Positions 8,191-16,543 of a DNA stretch of 47,764 nucleotides are shown in pieces. The notes under the pieces were generated by a model. The model saw only the letters and a list, made by a program, of their open reading frames with translations. It searched no databases and was not told the DNA's origin. A program made the position numbers and the translations under genes. This DNA is from Anaerolineaceae bacterium UBA6105 (GTDB taxonomy: Bacteria; Chloroflexota; Anaerolineae; Anaerolineales; Anaerolineaceae), in contig DIWN01000042.1 of assembly GCA_002423495.1 (NCBI GenBank), forward strand, positions 1 through 47,764. Reading direction: 5' to 3'. Every line of letters starts with the position of its first letter. The stretch's first letter is position 1.

Positions 8191-8918
8191 GCCGCTGCCC
8201 CCTTTTGCGCGGACACAGGCTTGGCAAGCTTCTGCGCAAGCCATGTCTCAATGTTTTCGAGCGAGAGATTTTGGTTTGTGAGTTCATCAGAAACCCTCCC
8301 CCTGGCAAGAAACGCAAAGCGGCTGCTGATCGGCAGGGCATGCGAGAGATCGTGGGTGGTCATGAGAATGATGCGACCCTGTTGTTTTTGTTCAAGCATA
8401 AGCTGATTGAAAGTCTGGCTGCCTTGCAGGTCAAGACCGGTGTAGGGCTCGTCCAGGAGCAGGATGCGTGGGGAGTGGAGCAGCGCCCGGGCGATAGTAA
8501 GGCGCTGTTTCATGCCGCGGGAGTAGGCTCTGACCGGTTTGTGCGCGAAACGTTGCATTCCGACCCGCGCCGATGCGGCTTCGAGAGCAGTTTTGTCATC
8601 TGCCACCTGGTAGAGACGGGCATAGAAGCGCAGGTTTTCAATGCCCGTGAGATGTTCATAGAGGAAGGGCTGATGCATGACCAGACCAATATCATGACGT
8701 GCATGAGGTTCAGCATAGTCAATCTGCTGATTCTCCAGCCAGACAGAACCGGCTTCGGGTCTGAGTAGTCCGGTAAGGATCCTCAACAGGGTGGTTTTAC
8801 CTGCGCCGTTACGGCCAAGCAGGCAGAGCAGCTCGCCCGGTTTCAGTTCCAGGTCAAGCGAATTCAGGACGTGGTGCTGACCAAACGATTTGGATACCTG
8901 TCGAATCGCGAGGCTCAT
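8187..8918 (-). CDS. ccmA: Heme exporter ATP-binding protein CcmA
   Basis: A 243-residue ABC ATPase: Walker A GRNGAGKTT (about 36-44), signature YSRGMKQRL, Walker B ILLLDEP, and H-loop TTHD. On its own it would be a generic ABC subunit; its place between ccmF and ccmB, with ATGA overlaps on both sides, identifies it as CcmA. It powers the CcmAB step of System I cytochrome c maturation on the cytoplasmic side. Confidence 0.92.
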   Translation of the reverse strand: MSLAIRQVSKSFGQHHVLNSLDLELKPGELLCLLGRNGAGKTTLLRILTGLLRPEAGSVWLENQQIDYAEPHARHDIGLVMHQPFLYEHLTGIENLRFYARLYQVADDKTALEAASARVGMQRFAHKPVRAYSRGMKQRLTIARALLHSPRILLLDEPYTGLDLQGSQTFNQLMLEQKQQGRIILMTTHDLSHALPISSRFAFLARGRVSDELTNQNLSLENIETWLAQKLAKPVSAQKGAAA

Positions 8919-10930
8919 GAACAGGATAACTCCGTCTCATACTGTTCGTCGTCGCCAAGTTGAAGCGATTTCCAGGGCAAACTGGCTGCCAGAGCCGCAC
9001 CCAGAACCATCAAAAGCGCGCCAATCCACATAAAGTTGACCAGGGGATTATCAGAAGCCTGGATGGTGACATAGCCCATCATGCTGTTGTAATCCAAAAG
9101 GAGGGTGTAGAAATCCCCTCGTAAAGTGGATTGCTTATCGGGAATACTGATGTATTGACCGCGGCTTTCGTAAAGGTGCTGCCCGGGATAGAGCTTGGCG
9201 ACAGCTTTGCCATCCTTCCATAGGACAAGTTCGGCCTCAATCGTCAGGTATTCGGGGTTTTCGTACTCCGTGGTGAGTTGGACGAATTCCACATGATAGG
9301 AACGCAGAGGCATTTTATCGCCGGGGATCATAGTACCCTGGATACTTCCTGAGAGACCTTCCATTCCCACGATACCGAGGGCAATCAGCAGAACACCAGC
9401 ATGGACAAACCAGGCACCATGGCGCGCGCGCAGACCCCACCAACGTTTGCCTGCCTCGCGCGGAGTTTTGCAATCCCGCAGGCTAAGAGCCAGCATAAGC
9501 AGCAGGCCAAAAGCAACCACGAAGAGCACCAGCAGCGCCAGCCAGGATTTTATCAGGAAGAAAAATGACGTGACTGTCAGGAGAATAGACAGGATCAGGG
9601 GGATGACAGCTGATTTTCCCAGTTGCCTGATCGCGTTAATCGTCCAGGCACTAAGCGGACAGACTGCCATCAAGGTCGCCAGAAGAATGAAAAGTGGTGT
9701 GGCGGCTTTATCGAAAAATGTCCTGTCAAGCCCGATCTGAGTGCCAGTGAGCACGCCAGTGATGAGGGGGTAAACCAGACCGTAGAAACACACAATCGTG
9801 AGAGCGATCAGGACAACGTTAGTGTAGAGGAAGGCTGCATCGCGGGTGACCAGTGAAGTGAGCTCCCAGCCTGACTGGAGCCGACGCCAGCGCCAGGCAA
9901 GCAGGGCAACCGAGACCATAAACAGGGTCAGGGTCAGAAGCGTGAGATGAAGGGAAATATTGCTCTCTCCAAAGGCATGCACAGAACTGAGCAAGCCGGC
10001 ACGGGTGATGAGAATACTGAAAATGATCAGGATATAAGTCAGAAGGATAAGGACAAAGTTGAAGCGTTTGAAGATTTTGCGCTGCTTCTGCAGCAAAAGG
10101 CTGTGCAGCAAACCGGTGCTGGTGAACCAGGGAATCAATGAGGCGGTTTCAACCGGGTCCCAAGCCCAGTAGCCACCCCAACCGAGTACATCATAGGACC
10201 ACCAGCTGCCCAAAACGATCCCAGCGGTCAGCAGGATCCAGGCAGAAAGCAGCCAAAGACGGGTCTCGCCGAGTAGACCCTCCCCAGATTCACCTCTTAT
10301 CAGGTAAGAGATGGCAACGCAAAAGGGTACCAGGAAGAGGGCAAACCCAAAGTAAAGGATGGGCGGGTGTATGACCATGCCCCAGTGACGCAAGAGAGGA
10401 TTCAGCCCAAAGCCGGAAATTCCGCCGTAAACGCTCGCACCCGCAGCAGGTGAAAAAACCCCTTCGAGGATGTTGCCTGATTCGGTCAGCCAGACCCGGC
10501 TGAATGGATTTTCAGCAAAGAGCGAAAGTGCGCCAAAGAATAGCAGGTTCAAAGCAGTGAACAGAAAGGACCAGCCATCCTGGATCTGACGGCGAACATG
10601 CAGCGAAAGGAAGAGGACCAGGTTGAGGGTCCAGCCCCAGAAAAAGAGTGACCCGGCCTGACCACCCCAGATTGCTGTCATTTTAAGGATGGTAGGCATG
10701 ACTGAATTCACCACAGAAACAACATAAGAGATGGTGTAATCCTGCAGCACTTGCATCGCCATCAGGGTAAGAACACTAAGGGTATGCAGTCCGAATGAAA
10801 CGCTTGCCAGAGTAACAATTGATTCTGTCAGAACAGTCTGGCGTTTGATGAGCTGGAAAATGGTGAGTATCAGAGCAACGAGCATCGCCAGCATGGAAGC
10901 GGCAAAGGAAATTAGACCAAGGTAGAACAT
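8915..10930 (-). CDS. ccmF: Cytochrome c heme lyase CcmF
   Basis: A 671-residue multi-pass membrane protein. The start at 10930 (MFYLGLISFA) has AAAAGG upstream and sits just after ccmE. The WWD heme-binding signature is clear (WGGYWAWDPVETASLIPW), with histidines nearby and MTAIWGGQAGSLFFW upstream. The long soluble loop near the C-terminus is typical. CcmF transfers heme from CcmE to CxxCH motifs of apocytochromes. In systems without CcmH it has to act without that partner. Confidence 0.93.
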   Translation of the reverse strand: MFYLGLISFAASMLAMLVALILTIFQLIKRQTVLTESIVTLASVSFGLHTLSVLTLMAMQVLQDYTISYVVSVVNSVMPTILKMTAIWGGQAGSLFFWGWTLNLVLFLSLHVRRQIQDGWSFLFTALNLLFFGALSLFAENPFSRVWLTESGNILEGVFSPAAGASVYGGISGFGLNPLLRHWGMVIHPPILYFGFALFLVPFCVAISYLIRGESGEGLLGETRLWLLSAWILLTAGIVLGSWWSYDVLGWGGYWAWDPVETASLIPWFTSTGLLHSLLLQKQRKIFKRFNFVLILLTYILIIFSILITRAGLLSSVHAFGESNISLHLTLLTLTLFMVSVALLAWRWRRLQSGWELTSLVTRDAAFLYTNVVLIALTIVCFYGLVYPLITGVLTGTQIGLDRTFFDKAATPLFILLATLMAVCPLSAWTINAIRQLGKSAVIPLILSILLTVTSFFFLIKSWLALLVLFVVAFGLLLMLALSLRDCKTPREAGKRWWGLRARHGAWFVHAGVLLIALGIVGMEGLSGSIQGTMIPGDKMPLRSYHVEFVQLTTEYENPEYLTIEAELVLWKDGKAVAKLYPGQHLYESRGQYISIPDKQSTLRGDFYTLLLDYNSMMGYVTIQASDNPLVNFMWIGALLMVLGAALAASLPWKSLQLGDDEQYETELSCS

Positions 10931-10949
10931 ATTAACCTTTTCAGACGGA

Positions 10950-11435
10950 TTAGTTGCCGACCTGGTTTGGCAGGTCGGACTCGTATTTTGAGGGGCATTT
11001 AAGCAGCAGCTCTTTTGCCTGGAAAATGCCGTTGGCGTCGAGAGAGCCCGAGACGATTGCCTGGGCTTCATGCTTCAGGAGGTCTGGCTTGACGCCGTTA
11101 TAGTGGATGGTAATCCGAGGAAGGGAAGGATCTGCAGCTGCTTTTTCCAGCACCAAGGCCATTCCTCCCATCTCCTTGATAATCCTATGATCACCGGGGA
11201 TCTGGGCTACCTCAAAAGTCAGATCGAGGGTTTTGGGGTCATAGACGATACTATCACCCAGCACCACACCCGACATGCGAACGTTACGACCGGTCATATC
11301 GACTTCTCCAGACCGGAGCTCGGAAACTGTCAAAAAATATTGCGTACTGGAACGAGTCGTGGCAATCAGCAGAGCAATCAGGGCGACCGCAATCACCAGC
11401 ACAGCAATAATAGTTTTACGATTTGTTTTTTTCAA
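10950..11435 (-). CDS. ccmE: Heme chaperone CcmE, CxxxY variant
   Basis: A 161-residue protein: one N-terminal membrane anchor (about 8-25), then the OB-fold heme-chaperone domain (TVSELRSG, GRNVRMSGVVLGDSI, ITIHYNGVKPDLL, AIVSGSL). Usual CcmE proteins bind heme covalently through the histidine of HxxxY. Here the motif is CPSKY, with Cys147 in place of histidine and Tyr151 kept. This is the CxxxY form known from Desulfovibrio and archaea, in systems that also lack CcmG and CcmH. The start is TTG at 11435 with AGAGGA six bases upstream. It is the first gene of ccmEFABCD. Confidence 0.92.
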   Translation of the reverse strand: MKKTNRKTIIAVLVIAVALIALLIATTRSSTQYFLTVSELRSGEVDMTGRNVRMSGVVLGDSIVYDPKTLDLTFEVAQIPGDHRIIKEMGGMALVLEKAAADPSLPRITIHYNGVKPDLLKHEAQAIVSGSLDANGIFQAKELLLKCPSKYESDLPNQVGN

Positions 11436-11569
11436 AGAAAATCCTCTGTTTTTATCTATTCTAACGTATTAATTAACGGTCTTGATTCCACCTGCAGTGG
11501 GTTTTTGTTTTCAAATAATAGATCCGGCATAAAAAACCTTGGTGTAAAGATTGTTATTTTTTTCACACA

Positions 11570-11614
11570 TTGACAGCCCACCAGATACATATATAATAAT
11601 CTTAGTATTATTAT
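11570..11614 (+). promoter_or_regulatory. Promoter of the cytochrome operon with overlapping inverted repeat
   Basis: TTGACA (11570-11575) and TATAAT (11592-11597), 16 bp apart, form a near-consensus promoter for the pentaheme gene. A perfect 8-bp inverted repeat, ATAATAAT-CTTAGT-ATTATTAT (11593-11614), starts inside the -10 and covers the likely start site, where a repressor would bind. Its AT-rich symmetry recalls metalloregulator (Fur/DtxR-type) boxes, but no family can be assigned. Confidence 0.6.
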
Positions 11615-11657
11615 TTTACGATGTATCGTGACGAACAATTTTTGAGGAGATTACCAA

Positions 11658-12794
11658 ATGAAGAAAAAAAGTTTTTTTTTACTGATTGCTGTGTTTGCAG
11701 CGGCGCTTTTAGTGTGGGTAGGTTGCGCGACATTACAAACTACTGATGTCGCAAGCGCTTCAATTGAAGACGTTACCGCCAAGTGGGAAGGGTCAGGTCA
11801 CGCCGACATGACTTCCGAAGCCTTCAATCATTGGAATGAAGATGATCCAGCTGAAGTTCCTGCTAATTGCGCAAAGTGTCATAGCACCTCCGGTTTCCGT
11901 GATTATGTGGGGGCTGATGGCTCTGCAGCTGGCTCAGTTGAGATGGCTGGAAAAATTCAGGATCCTGTCAGCTGCACCGCCTGCCATAGTACAGCCGCGC
12001 ACGAAATGGATTCGGTGGCATTCCCCTCCGGTGTAGAAATATCTGGAACCGGCTCATCCTCAGCCTGCATGACTTGCCACGGTGGCATGGGATCAGGCGT
12101 GGCAGTTGCAAATGTAACAGACGGACTGCCGGAAGATGAACCAATTGGCGACCAGGCGATTATGGGTAACCACTATTTCGCAGCTGCTGCTGTGCGTGCT
12201 GGCTCTGATGGCGGCAATGGCTTTGAGTACGAAGACCAAACTTACGTTGGCACCTTCACTCACGCTCCTGGTGTAGAAAGCTGTGCCACCTGCCATGATC
12301 CGCACACGCTGCATACTCGCAAACCCGAGAATTCTGACACAAATCTTTGCCAGACCTGTCACTCTGAAGTGGCTGGTTATCAGGATTACAAGACTGTCAC
12401 CATGTCCAAGGTTGATTACGATGGCGATGGAGCTGTTGAGAGCATATACGATGAAATTGAAGGTATGAAAGTTGTGCTGCATCAGGCTATGAGCCAGTAT
12501 TCAGCCAACGTTGGCGATGGAACCATGTTTGGTTTCTACGGAGAGGCGTATCCTTATGCCTTCATCGATACCAACAAAGACGGACAAATTTCTGAAGATG
12601 AGGGCATATTCCCGAACCAGTACAAATTGTTCACACCTCGTCTGCTGAAGGCTGCTTACAACTACATGTTTACTGTCAAAGAACCAGGTGCCTACATTCA
12701 CAACGGTAAGTACGTCCTGCAATTGATGTTTGACTCGATCGAAGATCTTTCTGCGGTAAGCGGCGTGACCACAGACGGTCTGACAAGACCTTAG
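11658..12794 (+). CDS. Pentaheme c-type cytochrome lipoprotein with EF-hand loops
   Basis: A 378-residue exported lipoprotein (signal peptide, lipobox WVGC, lipidated Cys23). Five CxxCH heme sites lie at residues 71-75, 106-110, 137-141, 209-213 and 231-235. After the hemes come two calcium-loop-like motifs: VDYDGDGAVE (about 252-261) and a textbook EF-hand loop DTNKDGQISEDE (304-315; Asp304, Asn306, Asp308, Gly309, Ile311, Glu315). GGAG precedes the start. The gene directly downstream is a membrane flavocytochrome, and the divergent ccm operon would mature the hemes. A role in moving electrons across or outside the membrane is inferred; the electron acceptor is unknown. Confidence 0.88.
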   Translation: MKKKSFFLLIAVFAAALLVWVGCATLQTTDVASASIEDVTAKWEGSGHADMTSEAFNHWNEDDPAEVPANCAKCHSTSGFRDYVGADGSAAGSVEMAGKIQDPVSCTACHSTAAHEMDSVAFPSGVEISGTGSSSACMTCHGGMGSGVAVANVTDGLPEDEPIGDQAIMGNHYFAAAAVRAGSDGGNGFEYEDQTYVGTFTHAPGVESCATCHDPHTLHTRKPENSDTNLCQTCHSEVAGYQDYKTVTMSKVDYDGDGAVESIYDEIEGMKVVLHQAMSQYSANVGDGTMFGFYGEAYPYAFIDTNKDGQISEDEGIFPNQYKLFTPRLLKAAYNYMFTVKEPGAYIHNGKYVLQLMFDSIEDLSAVSGVTTDGLTRP

Positions 12795-12809
12795 GCAGCC
12801 GAAAGGAAA

Positions 12810-14144
12810 ATGGATAATCCCATGAAATCTGCAACAAAAAGGGTCATTTTTTACATAACATTCTTCGTCTTGCTGCTTCTACCGGCAGTTGCGATGTTGA
12901 TTGTCTGGATCCCCCGCGACTTAATCGTCAATATTTCCGTTCTGCTGGGCTTCATCGGTATGGCACTGGCTGGTCTTCAGTTGATCCCCATTGCCAAGAT
13001 GAACTGGCTGGCCGACGCACTGGATATGGACGGGGTCTACATCTCGCATCACATTCTGTCGATATTTGCTATTGTACTGGTGCTGCTTCACCCGGCAATT
13101 CTGTTAATTACAGACAAAGTCTTTCGCACCGGTTTTACCCTCAATTCAGGTTGGATCGGTCTGGCTGGATTGGTCCTGATCGGTCTGACATCTGCCCTCC
13201 GCAAACAGATCAAGCTGGGCTATGTAAGCTGGCTGGGAATCCACAATCTGTTGACAGCAGCAATTTTGGTGTTTGGCCTCTGGCACATGTTCAAGGTCAG
13301 CTACTACATGCAGCTCCCGCTCGTGAAGTGGGTCTGGTTCCTGGAAATAGCGATTTGGATTTTGTTGATCATCTATATCCGCGTAATTCACCCAATGGAA
13401 GTGGGTAAAAAACCTTTCAAAGTCGAGTCGGTGGAAGCGGAACCCAACGCTGTTTACACGCTCAATCTACTGCCCGATGGACACGATGGCATTCCCTTCA
13501 AGGCCGGTCAAATTGCCTGGATCAGCACCGGGAAAAGCCCATGGGTCTTGAGCCGCAATCCTTTCAGCTTTGCGGGTTCTGATGTCGCCCCAGGTGGTCG
13601 CTTACGGTTTGCGATCAAAGAAGCCGGTGACTTTACCAGCTCCATTAAAGACCTCAAACCAGGAGACCGTGTATTCGTGGATGCTCCTTACGGACAATTC
13701 GATCTGAACAAGGACAACACTAAGAAAGGCGTTGTATTAATCGCGGGTGGTATTGGCGTGGCGCCAGTCATGTCGATCGTCAACACTCTGGCAGACACCA
13801 ATGATCAGCGTCCCGTGTTTGTGTTTTATGGGGATTACAATGAGGATACCGTACTCTATCAGGACGAGTTTGCCGCAGCCGCAGAGAAGATCGATCTGAA
13901 ACTCTTCACAGTGCTCGAAAAACCGCTGAGTGAGGCCCACCCCTACCCCGGTTACATCACATCCGACCTGATGGCCAGTGTTCTTCCAGAAAATTACAAG
14001 GATTACTTCTTCTTTGTTTGTGGACCGGCGCCAATGCTAAGGGCTATGGAAAAGAATTTTGTCAATCTTGGGATTGCAAAACACAACATGTACTTTGGTA
14101 TTCAGTCAAGCCAGGTTCAAATCGAAAACTTTGAAATGGCATAA
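12810..14144 (+). CDS. Ferric-reductase-like transmembrane flavocytochrome (heme b, FAD, NAD(P))
   Basis: A 444-residue protein. Residues 10-195 form about six membrane helices with two His-x13-His pairs (His80/His94 and His145/His159), the bis-heme b arrangement of ferric reductase/NADPH oxidase domains. The cytoplasmic part has an FAD motif RNPFS (249-253), the nucleotide loop GGIGVAP (313-319) and a C-terminal CGPAPML. It should take electrons from NAD(P)H through FAD and two hemes across the membrane, plausibly to the pentaheme lipoprotein encoded 15 bp upstream. The start at 12810 has GAAAGGAAA directly before it; the ATG at 12822 is an alternative. Direction and substrate are inferred. 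Confidence 0.88.
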   Translation: MDNPMKSATKRVIFYITFFVLLLLPAVAMLIVWIPRDLIVNISVLLGFIGMALAGLQLIPIAKMNWLADALDMDGVYISHHILSIFAIVLVLLHPAILLITDKVFRTGFTLNSGWIGLAGLVLIGLTSALRKQIKLGYVSWLGIHNLLTAAILVFGLWHMFKVSYYMQLPLVKWVWFLEIAIWILLIIYIRVIHPMEVGKKPFKVESVEAEPNAVYTLNLLPDGHDGIPFKAGQIAWISTGKSPWVLSRNPFSFAGSDVAPGGRLRFAIKEAGDFTSSIKDLKPGDRVFVDAPYGQFDLNKDNTKKGVVLIAGGIGVAPVMSIVNTLADTNDQRPVFVFYGDYNEDTVLYQDEFAAAAEKIDLKLFTVLEKPLSEAHPYPGYITSDLMASVLPENYKDYFFFVCGPAPMLRAMEKNFVNLGIAKHNMYFGIQSSQVQIENFEMA

Positions 14145-14160
14145 GATAACTTTTAGTCAA

Positions 14161-14191
14161 AAAGACCGCGAAAATTCGCGGTCTTTTTTTT
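14161..14191 (+). terminator. Rho-independent terminator of the cytochrome operon
   Basis: A 12-bp stem, AAAGACCGCGAA (14161-14172) with TTCGCGGTCTTT (14175-14186), is followed by a T tract. Confidence 0.9.
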
Positions 14192-14480
14192 CCTTGAGCT
14201 ATTGCTAAGAAAGCCATTTAATTGACCTCTTCACTGAACTATGCAAAGAGGATACAGAAATTCGGGGTAATCTGAATTTTGGCTTGATTTTTTGACGCTG
14301 GAGGGCAATACAATTAGTACACCCATCCACTATTCCCTCCCCCTGGGAATTCTTGCTTCCTTATCCGGATTTCTGATCTCCTTTTCGATGTCGATAATTG
14401 GGTTGAAAACCTTTACCTGATGTTTCATGCATTCCACATCTGCTTCTGTTCGAATTCAAAACAGCAATACAAAGCCATTT

Positions 14481-14506
14481 TGTCATTTTGAGACTATCGT
14501 TATAAG
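14481..14506 (+). promoter_or_regulatory. Isolated iteron copy overlapping a possible promoter
   Basis: TGTCATTTTGAGAC (14481-14494) is identical over 14 bp to the first of the five repeats inside the 712-residue gene 5.4 kb away. It overlaps TTGTCA (14480-14485) and a TATAAG (14501-14506) 15 bp downstream, a weak promoter-like pair, so the repeat could act as an operator. The surrounding sequence carries no second copy at 33 bp. Confidence 0.5.
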
Positions 14507-14573
14507 TACTTATAGCTATACGCATTAATAGGCGGTTGCTTTGGCCGCTTGTCAAAGCATTCCGGGGAATAAT

Positions 14574-14589
14574 TGTGCCCATGGGCACA
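14574..14589. promoter_or_regulatory. parS-like palindrome, copy 1
   Basis: TGTGCCCATGGGCACA is a perfect 16-bp palindrome. The same sequence recurs at 16526-16541 and a near copy at 18643-18658, all around parAB. Canonical chromosomal parS is also 16 bp with TGT...ACA ends. A centromere role for the adjacent ParB is inferred. Confidence 0.6.
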
Positions 14590-14639
14590 GTTCTGGTGCT
14601 GTCACGGTTGGAAGTTGGTGTTCTCCTTCAAAGATGTGA

Positions 14640-15290
14640 AGATCCTTAAGCCTCCCTATTGTGCTTTTCTGGTGGGATCAACGCGAGTAAACAAGCTGCC
14701 TGGTGCTAACTAATTTTTCTGGCCTTCATCAAGGGGGAACCGCACCAACCTGGGCACTTACGGGAACCCATTGGGCGGCCAGACATTTTATGAGCTCGAG
14801 CGAACCGTTTTGTGATTTAAGGCAATTAATTCAAGTGGGTGAATGGCCTGGGAGGTATCCTGCTCAGCTTGAAAAGCAAAACCCGACCTTAAGCGGTCAG
14901 GGTCGAGGTCGGGATGGGTAATCCAGCCTCCTGTTCTCATCGGTCTCCAGATCGCCTGAGTGTTTTGACCGTCGGGTCTGCTCTGGTCTGGGGAACCATA
15001 TTTCACCAACATTTGGTGCGAAGTCGATGACCCTGCAAAGCCTTAGCTTGCGGGGTGCCTCGACCTGACAAGATCATCCGGTAGCAATGATGCAGACAGC
15101 AACTAAGCAGTTGTAGAACTGACCTGCCTGTTCCTTGCAATTATCTTTTGGCAACTAAAGGTTGTGTTTGCCCTGAAGGCTGTAAACAATCACCACGGAT
15201 AATACCTGAATGATCTAACCCGGCTGGACAGCATTGCGGATTAAACTCCTGAAGAGCCCAATCAGCTACGCACCTTAGATAGAGGACGAA
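14640..15290 (+). other. Gene-free stretch with several RNA-like hairpins (candidate structured RNA)
   Basis: The interval 14192-15341 holds no convincing protein gene. Hairpins on the plus strand include CCCGACCT (14882-14889) with AGGTCGGG (14906-14913), and CACCAA-CAT-TTGGTG (15004-15018). A long helix pairs 15031-15041 with 15046-15055 around a CTTA loop, closed outside by GTCGA/TCGAC (15023-15027, 15060-15064). CAACT-AAGC-AGTTG lies at 15100-15113. The stretch ends at the terminator hairpin at 15291. I do not recognise tmRNA, RNase P, SRP or 6S RNA signatures. It could be an RNA acting in replication control or a centromere/origin region; neither is shown. Confidence 0.3.
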
Positions 15291-15317
15291 AAACCAGCCG
15301 TTGGAACGGCTGGTTTT
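15291..15317. terminator. Bidirectional terminator downstream of parB
   Basis: A 12-bp stem, AAACCAGCCGTT (15291-15302) with AACGGCTGGTTT (15305-15316), is flanked by an A run on the left and a T-rich run on the right, so it can act on both strands. It ends the parAB transcript on the minus strand, and any transcript from 14.5-15.3 kb on the plus strand. Confidence 0.8.
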
Positions 15318-15341
15318 ATTTTGTACTTCGGTTCCCTCGTA

Positions 15342-16481
15342 CTACTTCAGGCTTTCCAGGCGCTGCTTCAAAGCGGCGGTCAGGGTCTCCATGCGGGCGA
15401 CCAGCTGGCGGGCTTCTTCGCGGTCTACGTCCCCCAAGAGGGCGTCTGCAATTGATCCAGGTTTGTCATCCGCAGGCAGGTCTTCAATACCATTAAGCAA
15501 GCGGCGCAGACTGCGGGCGGATTTGGTGGTGGGGTCCAGAGGTATCCGCACCTTGCGGCCAATCTCTTGCCCGGATTGGCGCTCCAGGAAGGCATGCACA
15601 TCCTGGTAGGTGCGCCCCTCATGATTGGCATAAAACGCAACCGCATCAGACCAAAGCGCGCGATCATATTGCATGATTTCGCGTAAGACCCGTTCTGGCA
15701 TTTCGGATTTATCAGCAAGCTCGAGTTCTTTTTCATCCAGCTCAAAATATTTCATCAGCCTGCCATAATACGTGCGTTCCATCTGAAGGGTTCTCTGCAG
15801 CAGATCCCTGGTTTCGTCATCAAGACGCACATCTGCAACACGACGGAAGAAAGCGCTCTCAGATTCCGTCTCACCCGGTTGGATCTGGTGCGATTCAAGC
15901 ACCAGGCGGGCAGCTGCCCGGGCTTTGCCGACCGGAGTCAGGGCCTTGTAGGCCATGTTTTCAGCGATTTGTTTTTCAATCGTTGGTTGATTATCAATCA
16001 ATGCCAGTACGTATGGCTCGGTGACCTGACCCTCAAGTACAGCCTTAATTGCGGTTGCCCAGAAGCGTCGTTCACCAGTCAGCATCCTGAAAACATCGTG
16101 CCCATTTTCGTTTACGACCTGCCCGGTGACTGGTTTAATTTGACCCGTATCGTGCAGAGAATCACCCAGCATGGTAAGTTCACTGATTTCCTGTGCGATC
16201 AGGCGATCGTTGCGCGCTAATTCAAACCAATTGCGGACCACTTCATTCCAGCTTGTCTTGCCAGCATAAAAATCCTTGCGGAGCGTAAGAGGAAGAATCA
16301 GGCGCGCCTGGAAGCGATCAGGGCGGACCATCGACAGTGGGACGCGATAAACACTCTGACGGTGATTGACCATCTTGGGGGTGTTTGGGTTGTAATCCTC
16401 TTGCGTTTCAGCACTGGCGTTAAAAGCATCAGAAGTAGCGCTTATCAGGTTGTCGAAGCGGGGTTTTTCAGTTTTTGCCAT
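15342..16481 (-). CDS. parB: ParB/RepB/Spo0J-family partition protein
   Basis: A 379-residue protein. The ParB N-terminal domain begins around residue 45 (YRVPLSMVRPDRFQAR) with the conserved GERR box in MLTGERRFWATA and an ENMAYKALTPVGKARAAARL segment matching the ENxxR...P region, though the usual arginine is not in its normal place. A helical DNA-binding region follows (LQRTLQMERTYYGRLMKY). The start at 16481 has GAGGAG six bases upstream. It sits 60 bp after parA on the same strand, and three 16-bp palindromes around the locus are plausible binding sites. The sequence is divergent from chromosomal Spo0J and looks more plasmid-type. Confidence 0.85.
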   Translation of the reverse strand: MAKTEKPRFDNLISATSDAFNASAETQEDYNPNTPKMVNHRQSVYRVPLSMVRPDRFQARLILPLTLRKDFYAGKTSWNEVVRNWFELARNDRLIAQEISELTMLGDSLHDTGQIKPVTGQVVNENGHDVFRMLTGERRFWATAIKAVLEGQVTEPYVLALIDNQPTIEKQIAENMAYKALTPVGKARAAARLVLESHQIQPGETESESAFFRRVADVRLDDETRDLLQRTLQMERTYYGRLMKYFELDEKELELADKSEMPERVLREIMQYDRALWSDAVAFYANHEGRTYQDVHAFLERQSGQEIGRKVRIPLDPTTKSARSLRRLLNGIEDLPADDKPGSIADALLGDVDREEARQLVARMETLTAALKQRLESLK

Positions 16482-16523
16482 GGTTTCTCCTCAAGTTTTT
16501 TCCGGATCCGGTTAAAGTGGCAA

Positions 16524-16543
16524 GATGTGCCCATGGGCACATC
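16524..16543. promoter_or_regulatory. parS-like palindrome, copy 2 (between parA and parB)
   Basis: The 16-bp core TGTGCCCATGGGCACA (16526-16541) is extended here to a perfect 20-bp palindrome. It overlaps the parA stop codon and lies 43 bp upstream of the parB start, so ParB binding here could also regulate parB. Confidence 0.65.

Noticed and set aside
14448..14462. GTTCGAATTC as a tRNA T-loop
   Set aside because: No acceptor stem, anticodon arm or D arm can be folded around it.
14640..15290. Known housekeeping RNAs (tmRNA, RNase P RNA, SRP RNA, 6S RNA) or group I/II introns
   Set aside because: I looked for their core motifs (tRNA-like end with CCA, GGAAAGUCC/ACAGAA, GGAAG...GCAGCC, group II domain V) and found none.
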